64,000 bases of DNA, from assembly GCA_020637755.1 (NCBI GenBank), contig JACKJW010000009.1, positions 1 to 64,000 of the forward strand. Reading direction: 5' to 3'. The notes under the pieces were generated by a model. It saw only the letters and a list, made by a program, of their open reading frames with translations, was not told the origin of the DNA and ran no database searches. Made by a program: the position numbers and the translations under genes. This document shows positions 50,023 through 58,054 of this stretch, piece by piece (within the stretch, counting starts at the first letter, position 1; each line of letters opens with the position of its first letter). Source of the DNA: Brucellaceae bacterium (lineage in GTDB: Bacteria; Pseudomonadota; Alphaproteobacteria; Rhizobiales; Rhizobiaceae).

Positions 50023-52638
50023 ATGGCTAATTTTCTAGAAAACATATCGATTTCCCGAAAAATCATCCTGAGCGTTGGGTTGACACTTGTCGCCCTGCTT
50101 GTCCCGTTGATGGCATGGATCATCTATTCTGAACTGACCGAGATAAGGGCGCAAGCCGGGCATCAGGCGGAAACCGCCATCGACATGCTGGAAGCCGTCC
50201 ACGTCAATTCCATGCTCAACCGCAGCCAGGTTGAGGACAACGACCCCGCCGTCCAGACCCTCAACGGAACCATGGAACAATTTTCCGACCGTTCGCAGGG
50301 CGTGAAGCTCTGGCTCGTGATGGGCGAGAAGATCCTGGATTTCCAGCAGAAGTCCGGTCACGACGAGCTCGAAGGGCCACAGGACGATATTGATCGCAAG
50401 GCGCTGGAAACAGCCAGCAAGGTGAGCGAGACCAGCGGCACCACCACCCGCGTGACCCGTCCCGTCCTGCTTGGCCAGGGAACGGCCGCCGATCCCAAAT
50501 GCGCCAGTTGTCACACCGGCCTGATGGGCGTCCAAAAAGACGAGGCCTTTGGCGCCTACAGTGCCGCTGTCGACATGACGGCTTCGCTGGCCGCCTGGAA
50601 GTCGCGGGCCATGATCCAGGCCGGTTCCGGCCTGCTGCTGATCCTCAGCATCCTGGGCACCACTGTCGCCATGCTGCACTGGACCGTGGTGAAACCGATC
50701 AACCTGCTGGCCGGCACGACGAAAAGCATTGCCAGCGGAGACATGTCCGTTGACATCGCCGGGACCGACCGCCGCGACGTGATTGGCGCGATGGCCCGCG
50801 CGCTGAAGGTGTTCCGCCGCAATTCCGAGGAAAACCACCGGCTCGAAATCGAGCGCCTGCGCTCGGTCGAGGTCGCCGAGGCTGCCCAATCTGCGGACCG
50901 CGCAAAGTCGGAGTTTCTGGCGAACATGAGCCACGAGATCCGCACGCCGATGAACGGGGTTCTGGGCATGGCGGAGCTTCTGGCCAAGACCTCGCTGGAT
51001 GCGCGCCAGAAGACGTTCACCGATGTCATCGTCAAGTCGGGCAACGCGCTGCTGACCATCATCAACGACATTCTCGACTTCTCCAAGATCGACGCCGGCC
51101 AGCTCGAGCTCGACCCCGCCCCCTTCAAGCTCGGCGAGGCGGTGGAGGATGTCGCCACGCTGGTTTCCACCAAGGTGGCCGAGAAGGACCTCGAACTGAT
51201 CGTGCGCATCGATCCGCGCCTGCCCGCCTTCGTCTCCGGCGACGTCGGCCGCATCCGCCAGATCGTGACCAACCTGATGGGCAATGCCGTCAAGTTCACC
51301 GAGCAGGGCCATGTGCTGGTCGATGTCTCGGGCTCCGTGACCGGCGGCATCGCCCGTGTCACCGTGCGCGTCGAGGATACCGGCATCGGCATTCCCGACG
51401 ACAAGCTCAAGACCGTCTTCGACAAGTTCGCGCAGGTGGACGGCTCCTCCACCCGCCGCCACGAGGGCACCGGCCTGGGACTGGCCATCGCCTCGCGCCT
51501 GGTCGAGCTGATGGGCGGCGAGATGGGTGTGGAATCGCAGTTCGGCCGCGGCTCCACCTTCTGGTTCACCGTGCCGCTGCCGGTTGCCGAGACCGGCTGG
51601 GAGCAAAAGCCCGTGCCCGTCGATGTCACCGGCGCCCGCGTGCTGGTGATCGACGACAACCCGGTCAACCGTGCCATCCTGACCGAGCAGCTCGGCTCCT
51701 GGCACTTCGAGAGCGCGGCCGCCGAATCCGGCCCCGTCGGCCTCGCCTTTGTCGACAAGGCCTCCGAGATGGGCATCGCCATCGACTGCATCATCCTCGA
51801 CTACCAGATGCCCGGCATGAACGGCGAGGACGTGCTGGCAGCCCTGCGTGCGCGGCCATCGGGCGCGGACCTGCCGGTCATCATGCTGACCTCCGTCGAC
51901 CAGGCGGATTTCGGGCGCATGGTGATGGAACACGGCATCGAGGCACACCTGACCAAGCCGGCGCGCTCGTCGCTGCTGCTGGAGACCATCGTGGACGTGC
52001 TGCAGAAAGCGCGCAACAAGCCCGCCCCGCGCCCCGCTTCCATGCAGGAACTGGCCGCCATGGCGTCCGGCCAGACCGCCGCACCGGCAGCACCGCCGTC
52101 ACCCGCAGCGCCCACTGCACCGCGAGCCGTCCGGGACGTTCCCGTGCCGCAGGCCGCCCCGTCACCCGTGCCGCAGCCACAGGTACCGGCCGCCGTGCAG
52201 GAGGAGCCGCGACGCACCGAGCGCCGCTTCAACGGGGCCGCACCCGAAAGGCTCGACGTGCTCGTCGCCGAGGACAACGAGGTCAACCAGCTGGTCTTCA
52301 CGCAGATCCTCAACGGTCTGGGCGTGACCTACCGGATCGTCGGCAACGGAAGGCTGGCCGTCGAGGCCCACCGCCAGCACAGCCCCGCCGTCGTGGTGAT
52401 GGATGTTTCCATGCCCGAGATGAACGGCATCGAGGCGACCGGGCAATTGCGCCTGACCGACGCGGAACGCGGCACCCACACGCCAGTCATCGGCGTCACC
52501 GCCCATGCGCTCAAGGGCGACCGCGAACGCTGCATCAATGCCGGGATGGACGACTACCTCTCCAAACCCGTCTCGCCTGACAAGCTCGCCGACAAGATCA
52601 CAAAGTGGATGCACGAAGCAAAACGCAATGCGGCGTGA
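50023..52638 (+). CDS. Hybrid histidine kinase with haem-c-type periplasmic sensor and two receivers (copy 2)
   Basis: An 871-residue sensor kinase. Membrane helix 1 is at about 14-36. The periplasmic sensor (about 37-196) has a CASCH motif at 160-164, a c-type haem attachment signature, after the helical segment. Helix 2 is at about 198-220, then a HAMP domain (220-275), HisKA (His304), HATPase, receiver 1 (Asp593), an Ala/Pro-rich linker and receiver 2 (Asp794). There is no Hpt. The sensor is unrelated to that of the first kinase, while the catalytic half is identical. A redox, gas or haem-related signal is plausible but not shown. Confidence 0.92.
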   Translation: MANFLENISISRKIILSVGLTLVALLVPLMAWIIYSELTEIRAQAGHQAETAIDMLEAVHVNSMLNRSQVEDNDPAVQTLNGTMEQFSDRSQGVKLWLVMGEKILDFQQKSGHDELEGPQDDIDRKALETASKVSETSGTTTRVTRPVLLGQGTAADPKCASCHTGLMGVQKDEAFGAYSAAVDMTASLAAWKSRAMIQAGSGLLLILSILGTTVAMLHWTVVKPINLLAGTTKSIASGDMSVDIAGTDRRDVIGAMARALKVFRRNSEENHRLEIERLRSVEVAEAAQSADRAKSEFLANMSHEIRTPMNGVLGMAELLAKTSLDARQKTFTDVIVKSGNALLTIINDILDFSKIDAGQLELDPAPFKLGEAVEDVATLVSTKVAEKDLELIVRIDPRLPAFVSGDVGRIRQIVTNLMGNAVKFTEQGHVLVDVSGSVTGGIARVTVRVEDTGIGIPDDKLKTVFDKFAQVDGSSTRRHEGTGLGLAIASRLVELMGGEMGVESQFGRGSTFWFTVPLPVAETGWEQKPVPVDVTGARVLVIDDNPVNRAILTEQLGSWHFESAAAESGPVGLAFVDKASEMGIAIDCIILDYQMPGMNGEDVLAALRARPSGADLPVIMLTSVDQADFGRMVMEHGIEAHLTKPARSSLLLETIVDVLQKARNKPAPRPASMQELAAMASGQTAAPAAPPSPAAPTAPRAVRDVPVPQAAPSPVPQPQVPAAVQEEPRRTERRFNGAAPERLDVLVAEDNEVNQLVFTQILNGLGVTYRIVGNGRLAVEAHRQHSPAVVVMDVSMPEMNGIEATGQLRLTDAERGTHTPVIGVTAHALKGDRERCINAGMDDYLSKPVSPDKLADKITKWMHEAKRNAA
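50885..52628 (+). repeat. Direct repeat, copy 2 (kinase/receiver half)
   Basis: Second copy of the 1744-base repeat at 48138-49881. It begins just before the HisKA domain (AQSADRAKSEF) and ends six codons before the stop region, so it exactly covers the signalling output module and not the sensor. Confidence 0.95.
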
Positions 52639-52641
52639 GTT

Positions 52642-53529
52642 TCAGCGATTGCGCAACACGACACAGGCGCCGCCTGCCTGCTTGAGGGTCGCGCAGATGC
52701 GGTCGGCCTCGCCACGGCTGTCAGCTCCGATGCGCACCGCATAGACGCCGCGCCGCCCCATCGGCGAGCGGATGCGGCTGACCACCGGCTCATGGCCCGC
52801 AAGCACCTTGGCAAATCGAGACCGCAGCCGCTGCCATTGGCCGACCGCAGCCGAACGGCGGAAATTTCCCGCGACCTGGATGCCCCACGGCTTCAGCCGG
52901 ATGCGCGCCATCGGCACGGTCGCCGACATGATGACCGGAAGCTTGCGGCAGGCCGCGTCGAAGCCGAGCTTGTCATCCAGCGGCTTGATGACAGCCTGAC
53001 GCGCCGCATCGGCAAAGGTTTCCGCGGGCTCCCCCAGGATATCGAGCACATAGGCTTCCGTTTCGAGCGGCAGCCAGCCGCCACCGGCAATCCAGCGGCC
53101 GAGACGCCCCTCGCCCGCATTGTAGCCGATGGCCGCGCGGCCGAGATTGCCGTAGGCCGCCTTCATCTCAGCCAGATAGGCCGCCGATGCCGGGATGGCC
53201 TGTTCCATGGAAAAACTGTCGGCGAGGCCCCGCAATTTTGCCGTGCCGGGCATGAACTGCGCAATGCCCTCGGCTCCGGCCGGGCTGACCGCATTGGGGT
53301 CGAACCGGCTTTCCTTCCAGATCAGCCGGGCAAAAAAGGCCCTGGGCAGCCCGTGGCGGTCGGCATTGTTGCGGATGAGGGTGCACACCTTGTCCAGATG
53401 CACCGCCTTGTCCGCCAACGCAGCTTGTTTCTGCGGCGGCGCAACCTCGTCCTCTTCGGCTGCAGCAGGAACCGCAAGCGCTGTCAACACCGCCAGTGCA
53501 GCCGTCAGGATCGCACTGCGGCACCGCAC
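52642..53529 (-). CDS. Lytic transglycosylase (SLT) with C-terminal SPOR-like domain
   Basis: A 295-residue exported murein hydrolase. The signal peptide is about 1-24. The SLT domain has the catalytic Glu73 in WKESRFDP, then GIAQFMPGTA and GYNAGEGRLGRW. The last about 80 residues (SRIRSPMGRRGVYAVRIGADSRGEADRICATLKQ) look like a SPOR domain, which binds denuded septal glycan. It cleaves peptidoglycan in the periplasm. It follows ispG after four bases; its stop is three bases from the converging kinase stop. Confidence 0.88.
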   Translation of the reverse strand: MRCRSAILTAALAVLTALAVPAAAEEDEVAPPQKQAALADKAVHLDKVCTLIRNNADRHGLPRAFFARLIWKESRFDPNAVSPAGAEGIAQFMPGTAKLRGLADSFSMEQAIPASAAYLAEMKAAYGNLGRAAIGYNAGEGRLGRWIAGGGWLPLETEAYVLDILGEPAETFADAARQAVIKPLDDKLGFDAACRKLPVIMSATVPMARIRLKPWGIQVAGNFRRSAAVGQWQRLRSRFAKVLAGHEPVVSRIRSPMGRRGVYAVRIGADSRGEADRICATLKQAGGACVVLRNR

Positions 53530-53533
53530 CGGC

Positions 53534-54787
53534 CTATTCCGCAGCCGAACTGTGCCGGTGGCCGAACTTGCGCTCGATATAGTCGGCCACCATCACCTGG
53601 AACTCTGCCGCGATGTTCGGCCCGCGCAGCGTCGCCGCCTTCTGCCCGTCGATGAAGACGGGAGCAGACGGCGCCTCGCCGGTTCCAGGCAGTGAAATGC
53701 CGATATTGGCGTGCTTGCTCTCGCCCGGCCCGTTGACGATGCACCCCATGACAGCCACCGTCAGCGCCTCGACGCCGGGATATTTGTCGCGCCAGACCGG
53801 CATGTTGGTCCGGATGTCATCCTGGATCTTCTGCGCCAGCTCCTGGAACACGGTGGACGTGGTCCGCCCGCATCCCGGGCAGGCCGCCACCACCGGCACG
53901 AATTGCCGGAAGCCCATGGTCTGGAGCAATTCCTGCCCGACCTGCACCTCGCGCGTGCGGTCTCCGCCCGGCTCCGGTGTCAGCGAGATGCGGATCGTGT
54001 CGCCGATGCCCTGTTGCAGCAGGATGCCCATGGCCGCCGACGAGGCGACAATGCCCTTCGATCCCATGCCGGCTTCGGTCAGGCCCAGATGCAGCGCATG
54101 GTCCGAGCGCGCGGCCAGCATCGTGTAGACGGCGATCAGGTCCTGCACCTGGCTCACCTTGGCCGACAGGATGATCTTGTCGCGGCCCATGCCCATGGCC
54201 TCGGCCAGGTCCGCCGAGAGCAACGCCGATTGCACGATGGCTTCACGCATCACCTCGACGGCGGTCAGCGGTGCGCCCTGCGCATGGTTCTCGTCCATCA
54301 GCCGCGTCAGCAGGGCTTGGTCGAGCGAACCCCAGTTGACGCCGATGCGCACCGGCTTGCCGTGCCGCATGGCCGTCTCGATGATCGCGCCGAACTGCTT
54401 GTCCTTCTTGTCCTTGAAGCCGACATTGCCGGGATTGATACGATATTTCGCCAGCGCCTCTGCGCAGGCCGGGTGATTGGCCAGCAGCTTGTGGCCGATA
54501 TAGTGGAAATCGCCGACCAGCGGCACATGCACGCCCAGCCGGTCGAGCCGATCGCGGATATGCGGCACCTGTGCGGCGGCCTCGTCGCGGTCGACCGTGA
54601 TGCGCACGATCTCCGACCCGGCCCGCGCCAGCGCGGCAACCTGTTTCACCGTGGCATCGGCATCCGCCGTGTCGGTGTTGGTCATGGACTGCACCACGAC
54701 GGGAGCGCCGCCCCCCACCATCACGCCGCCGACATCGACACCAACGGTCTGCTTGCGCGGGAAGGGCGCGGAGAAATAGGTCGTCAT
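53534..54787 (-). CDS. ispG: 4-hydroxy-3-methylbut-2-enyl diphosphate synthase
   Basis: A 417-residue IspG of the non-mevalonate isoprenoid pathway, reducing MEcPP to HMBPP with a [4Fe-4S] cluster. The TIM-barrel N-terminal part has VVVQSMTNTDT and INPGNVG. The C-terminal cluster cysteines are in CPGCGR and GCIVNGPGE. The ATG at 54787 starts MTTYF; an ATG 15 bases upstream is also possible. It is translated just before the SLT gene. Confidence 0.96.
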   Translation of the reverse strand: MTTYFSAPFPRKQTVGVDVGGVMVGGGAPVVVQSMTNTDTADADATVKQVAALARAGSEIVRITVDRDEAAAQVPHIRDRLDRLGVHVPLVGDFHYIGHKLLANHPACAEALAKYRINPGNVGFKDKKDKQFGAIIETAMRHGKPVRIGVNWGSLDQALLTRLMDENHAQGAPLTAVEVMREAIVQSALLSADLAEAMGMGRDKIILSAKVSQVQDLIAVYTMLAARSDHALHLGLTEAGMGSKGIVASSAAMGILLQQGIGDTIRISLTPEPGGDRTREVQVGQELLQTMGFRQFVPVVAACPGCGRTTSTVFQELAQKIQDDIRTNMPVWRDKYPGVEALTVAVMGCIVNGPGESKHANIGISLPGTGEAPSAPVFIDGQKAATLRGPNIAAEFQVMVADYIERKFGHRHSSAAE

Positions 54788-54932
54788 GCTGCGATCATCC
54801 ATCTGCAATCGGCTTTCGTGTGGCGCGTCCGGGCCCGGCTTGTCAACGGTGTCGCCAAAATCGTGACCGCAGTTTGACAGCCTTTGCCGCCGCCATACGA
54901 CTTGTATCCCTGTTGCGGCGAGCCGGATAAGA

Positions 54933-54947
54933 TGCTGCTATGCAGCA
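54933..54947. promoter_or_regulatory. Candidate PhaR-binding site upstream of 3-hydroxybutyrate dehydrogenase
   Basis: TGCTGC-TAT-GCAGCA, a perfect inverted repeat, 24-38 bases before the start codon. It contains an exact CTGC-N3-GCAG, the strongest of the three sites in the window. Confidence 0.6.
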
Positions 54948-54971
54948 AAATCATCCAGGAAGGATTCGCAC

Positions 54972-55760
54972 ATGAGCGAGACACGCACCGCCGTTATCAC
55001 CGGCTCAACATCGGGTATCGGGCTGGGCATCGCCCACGCTTTCGCTGCACAGGGTTGCAACATCGTTGTCAATTCTTTTTCCGATACCCAGCAGGACCAT
55101 GACGTCACCAGGGAAATTGCAGACAGCCATGGCGTCAAGGCACTCTATGTGCAGGCCGACATGTCGAAGCCGGATCAGTGCCGGGCACTGGTTGAAAAGG
55201 CTGCGGCGCAATTCGGCACGGTGGATATCCTCGTCAACAATGCCGGGATCCAGCATGTTGCCAAGATCGAGGAGTTCCCGATCGAGAAATGGGACGCCAT
55301 TCTGGCGATCAACCTGTCGTCAGCCTTCCACACCATTGCAGCTGCCATGCCATTGATGAAAAAGGCCGGGCGCGGGCGCATCATCAATGTCGCCTCGGCA
55401 CACGGGCTGACAGCCTCGCCCTACAAGTCGGCCTATATTGCCGCCAAGCACGGCGTTGTCGGGCTGACGAAGACCGTGGCGCTGGAAATGGCGGAGGCCA
55501 AGCTGGCCGCAACCTGCAACGCGATTTGCCCCGGCTATGTGCTGACCCCACTGGTCGAAGGCCAGATCGCCGACCAGATGAAGACCCACCGCATGAGCCG
55601 TGAAGAAGTGCTCGACAAGGTGATGCTGACCCGTCAGCCAACCCGCGAATTTGCCACCGTGGACCAGATCGGCGCTACTGCGGTGTTCCTTGCCTCCGAT
55701 GCCGCCGCGCAGATCACCGGTACGACGATTTCCGTCGATGGCGGCTGGACGGCGCTGTAA
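54972..55760 (+). CDS. bdhA: 3-hydroxybutyrate dehydrogenase
   Basis: A 262-residue short-chain dehydrogenase closely matching bacterial D-3-hydroxybutyrate dehydrogenase. The cofactor motif GSTSGIG is at 11-17, Ser142, Tyr155 and Lys159 form the active site, and CPGYVLTPLV is family-typical. It oxidises 3-hydroxybutyrate, the PHB breakdown product, to acetoacetate with NAD. AGGAAGGA precedes the ATG. A patatin gene follows after 32 bases and is probably in the same operon. Confidence 0.94.
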   Translation: MSETRTAVITGSTSGIGLGIAHAFAAQGCNIVVNSFSDTQQDHDVTREIADSHGVKALYVQADMSKPDQCRALVEKAAAQFGTVDILVNNAGIQHVAKIEEFPIEKWDAILAINLSSAFHTIAAAMPLMKKAGRGRIINVASAHGLTASPYKSAYIAAKHGVVGLTKTVALEMAEAKLAATCNAICPGYVLTPLVEGQIADQMKTHRMSREEVLDKVMLTRQPTREFATVDQIGATAVFLASDAAAQITGTTISVDGGWTAL

Positions 55761-55792
55761 CGGGCGCGCCCGGAAGCGCAAGGAAACCCGCC

Positions 55793-56905
55793 ATGGCTGC
55801 AAACGGCACACCTGAAGCAAGACCCGTAAACCTCGCCCTGCAGGGCGGCGGCTCGCATGGTGCCTTCACCTGGGGTGTGCTGGACCGCCTGCTGGAAGAC
55901 GGCAGGCTGGAGTTCCCGGCCATTTCCGGCACCTCCGCCGGAGCCATGAACGCGGTCGCCCTGGCGGACGGCTGGGCGCGCGGCGGCCGTGACGGCGCAC
56001 GCGAAAAGCTGCAGGATTTCTGGCGCGCCGTCGGTCTGAAAGGACGCTTTTCGCCGATCCAGCGCACACCGCTCGACATGCTGCTTGGCAACTGGTCGGT
56101 GGCCAACAACCCGGCCTACCTGTGGCTGGAATTCCTGTCGCGCACCATTTCCCCCTCCATGGCCAATCCGCTCGGCATCAACCCCCTGCGCGATGTGGTG
56201 GAAGCCGAGATCGACTTTGAGCGGGTGCGCGGCTGCAGGGCGCTGGAGCTGTTCATCTCGGCGACAAATGTCGAAACCGGAAAGTTGACCGTCTTCGATC
56301 ATCGTCAGCTCGATATTGACCACGTCATGGCCTCCGCCTGCCTGCCCACCATCTTTCCCGCCGTGGAAATTGACGGGGTGCCCTATTGGGACGGCGGCTA
56401 TGGTGGCAATCCGGCGCTCTATCCGTTCTTCTATGCCAATGGTGTGGAGGATGTGTTGCTGGTGCAGATCAACCCCATCCTGCGTCCGGGCGCGCCGGCA
56501 ACGGCCCGCGAAATCCAGAACCGCATTGACGAGATCACCTTCAACGCGGCGCTGCTACGCGAGTTGCGCGCCATCGCCTTCGTCAAGAAGCTGCTGGAAA
56601 ATGGCAATGTCGATCATCGCCAGTACCGGGATATCCGCATGCACCGCATCGATGCCGATGAGGCCCTGGCGGGTCTGTCGGCCGATTCCAAGGTGTCGGC
56701 GGAATGGGAATTCCTGAAATACCTGCGCGATCTTGGCCGCGCCGCGGCTGAGGACTGGCTGGAGGAAGGCGCTGCCAATGTCGGCCACAAGCCCGGCATC
56801 GACCTGTCCGATGAGCTTGAGGCCGGCATGGAACCGGCGGGCCGCCGCACACTCGGACGCCGGGTGCGCGACTTCTTGGCCGGTCACCGCCGCCCGCGCA
56901 CCTGA
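55793..56905 (+). CDS. Patatin-like phospholipase family protein
   Basis: A 370-residue patatin-domain hydrolase. The oxyanion-hole GGGSHGAF is at about 18-25, the nucleophile in GTSAGAM at about 45-51 (the Ser of GxSxG), and the catalytic Asp in WDGGYGGN at about 199-206. The C-terminal about 100 residues carry acidic and basic patches. Patatins hydrolyse acyl esters of lipids; next to bdhA with a PhaR-type site in front, a role in PHB turnover is possible. The last ten bases before the next gene are tight. Confidence 0.86.
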   Translation: MAANGTPEARPVNLALQGGGSHGAFTWGVLDRLLEDGRLEFPAISGTSAGAMNAVALADGWARGGRDGAREKLQDFWRAVGLKGRFSPIQRTPLDMLLGNWSVANNPAYLWLEFLSRTISPSMANPLGINPLRDVVEAEIDFERVRGCRALELFISATNVETGKLTVFDHRQLDIDHVMASACLPTIFPAVEIDGVPYWDGGYGGNPALYPFFYANGVEDVLLVQINPILRPGAPATAREIQNRIDEITFNAALLRELRAIAFVKKLLENGNVDHRQYRDIRMHRIDADEALAGLSADSKVSAEWEFLKYLRDLGRAAAEDWLEEGAANVGHKPGIDLSDELEAGMEPAGRRTLGRRVRDFLAGHRRPRT

Positions 56906-56914
56906 CCGGTCCGT

Positions 56915-57496
56915 TCAGCCAATCGCCGCAAATTGCAGGTCGAGGAAACGCTCCAGCGCAGCACGGCGCGCGTCGGGATCCACAAGCCGGGACTTCATGC
57001 CTTCCACAAAATCGGAGAGCTGCTCGGCCAGAACGGCACCGCTGAAGGGTTCCGGCACCCCCGCTTCCTCGTAGACCGGGGCGAGCAGCACCTGTTTGCG
57101 CTGACGCCACTCGGCCATCCATCCGGGCGGCATGCCCGTGCTCATCGATATGAGCTCGGCACCGTGTGGCGTCGCCTCCATCTGCGCCATCATGTCCAGC
57201 ACGCCTTCGCCCATGGCAGCCGCAATCCGGGCACGAGAAGAACCCGGCTGTTCGAGCACCTGCGCCATGACGGCCAGTGACTTTTCGCGCATGGCCGTCG
57301 CACCGGCTTCATAGATCTGCTGCTTGTTGCGAAAGAACTGGTAGAGCGCGGGCCGCGACATGCCGGCCGACTGCGCAATGTCATCCATCGTCACGCGCGC
57401 AAATCCGTAGGCCATGAAACGGCCGAGCGCAGCAGTCACGATCAGGGCGCTGCGGCTGTCTGAGGCCGGTGCGAGCATCTGGTTCATGAACATCAT
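56915..57496 (-). CDS. TetR family transcriptional regulator
   Basis: A 193-residue TetR regulator. The DNA-binding domain (GFARVTMDDIAQSAGMSRPALYQFF, about 31-55) is clear. The C-terminal part is a helical ligand domain. ATG codons at 57496, 57493 and 57487 compete; none has a strong ribosome-binding site. It is divergent from the molybdenum hydroxylase genes, and an inverted repeat between them is the expected operator. Confidence 0.85.
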   Translation of the reverse strand: MMFMNQMLAPASDSRSALIVTAALGRFMAYGFARVTMDDIAQSAGMSRPALYQFFRNKQQIYEAGATAMREKSLAVMAQVLEQPGSSRARIAAAMGEGVLDMMAQMEATPHGAELISMSTGMPPGWMAEWRQRKQVLLAPVYEEAGVPEPFSGAVLAEQLSDFVEGMKSRLVDPDARRAALERFLDLQFAAIG

Positions 57497-57517
57497 GTTA
57501 GCCCGCCCGGTCCGCCT

Positions 57518-57550
57518 TGACAATCTGACATTTTGACGAATATTGTCAGA
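57518..57550. promoter_or_regulatory. Inverted repeat between tetR and the molybdenum hydroxylase genes
   Basis: TGACAAT (57518-57524) and ATTGTCA (57542-57548) are exact inverted arms. A nested pair TCTGACA/TGTCAGA overlaps it. It lies 22-54 bases from the tetR start and about 46 bases before the iorA-like gene, a fitting TetR operator position. Confidence 0.55.
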
Positions 57551-57595
57551 ACGTAATTCTTTAGGCCATGTTCTTGGGCATGGCGGGAGGCAAGC

Positions 57596-58054
57596 ATGCA
57601 ACTGACCGTGAACGGCAAGCTCCATGAGCTGGATGTCGAGCCTGACATGCCGCTGCTCTGGGTGCTGCGCGACGAGCTCGACATGACCGGCACGAAATAC
57701 GGCTGCGGCATTGCGGCCTGCGGGGCCTGCACCGTTCACATCGATGGCGTCGCCACCCGCTCCTGCCAGACCGCTGCCGGCGACGTGGAAGGCGAAGTGA
57801 CCACCATTGAAGGTCTCGGAAATCCGCAGGCGCTTCACGCTGTGCAGGCCGCATGGATCGCCCATCAGGTTGCCCAATGCGGCTATTGCCAGTCCGGTCA
57901 GATCATGACCGCCGCCGCCTTCCTGTCGGAAAATCCCGACCCGACCGATGCGGATATCGATGAAGCCATGGCCGGAAACCTCTGCCGCTGCGGCACCTAT
58001 CCGCGCATCCGTGAGGCCGTGAAGACGGCGGCCGCAAAGCTCCGGGAGGCCTGA
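57596..58054 (+). CDS. (2Fe-2S)-binding small subunit of a molybdenum hydroxylase (IorA-like)
   Basis: A 152-residue electron-transfer subunit with two [2Fe-2S] clusters. The plant-type cluster is in CGIAACGACTVH (about 37-48, next Cys near 58) and the second in CGYCQSGQ and NLCRCGTY (about 99-106 and 131-138). It passes electrons from the molybdenum centre of the large subunit. GGGAGG precedes the ATG. The next gene begins directly after its stop. Confidence 0.93.
   Translation: MQLTVNGKLHELDVEPDMPLLWVLRDELDMTGTKYGCGIAACGACTVHIDGVATRSCQTAAGDVEGEVTTIEGLGNPQALHAVQAAWIAHQVAQCGYCQSGQIMTAAAFLSENPDPTDADIDEAMAGNLCRCGTYPRIREAVKTAAAKLREA

Noticed and set aside
50035..51948. A 637-codon minus-strand frame opposite the second hybrid kinase, repeated opposite the first
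   Set aside because: It mirrors the kinase coding sequence and exists in two copies only because the kinase half is duplicated.
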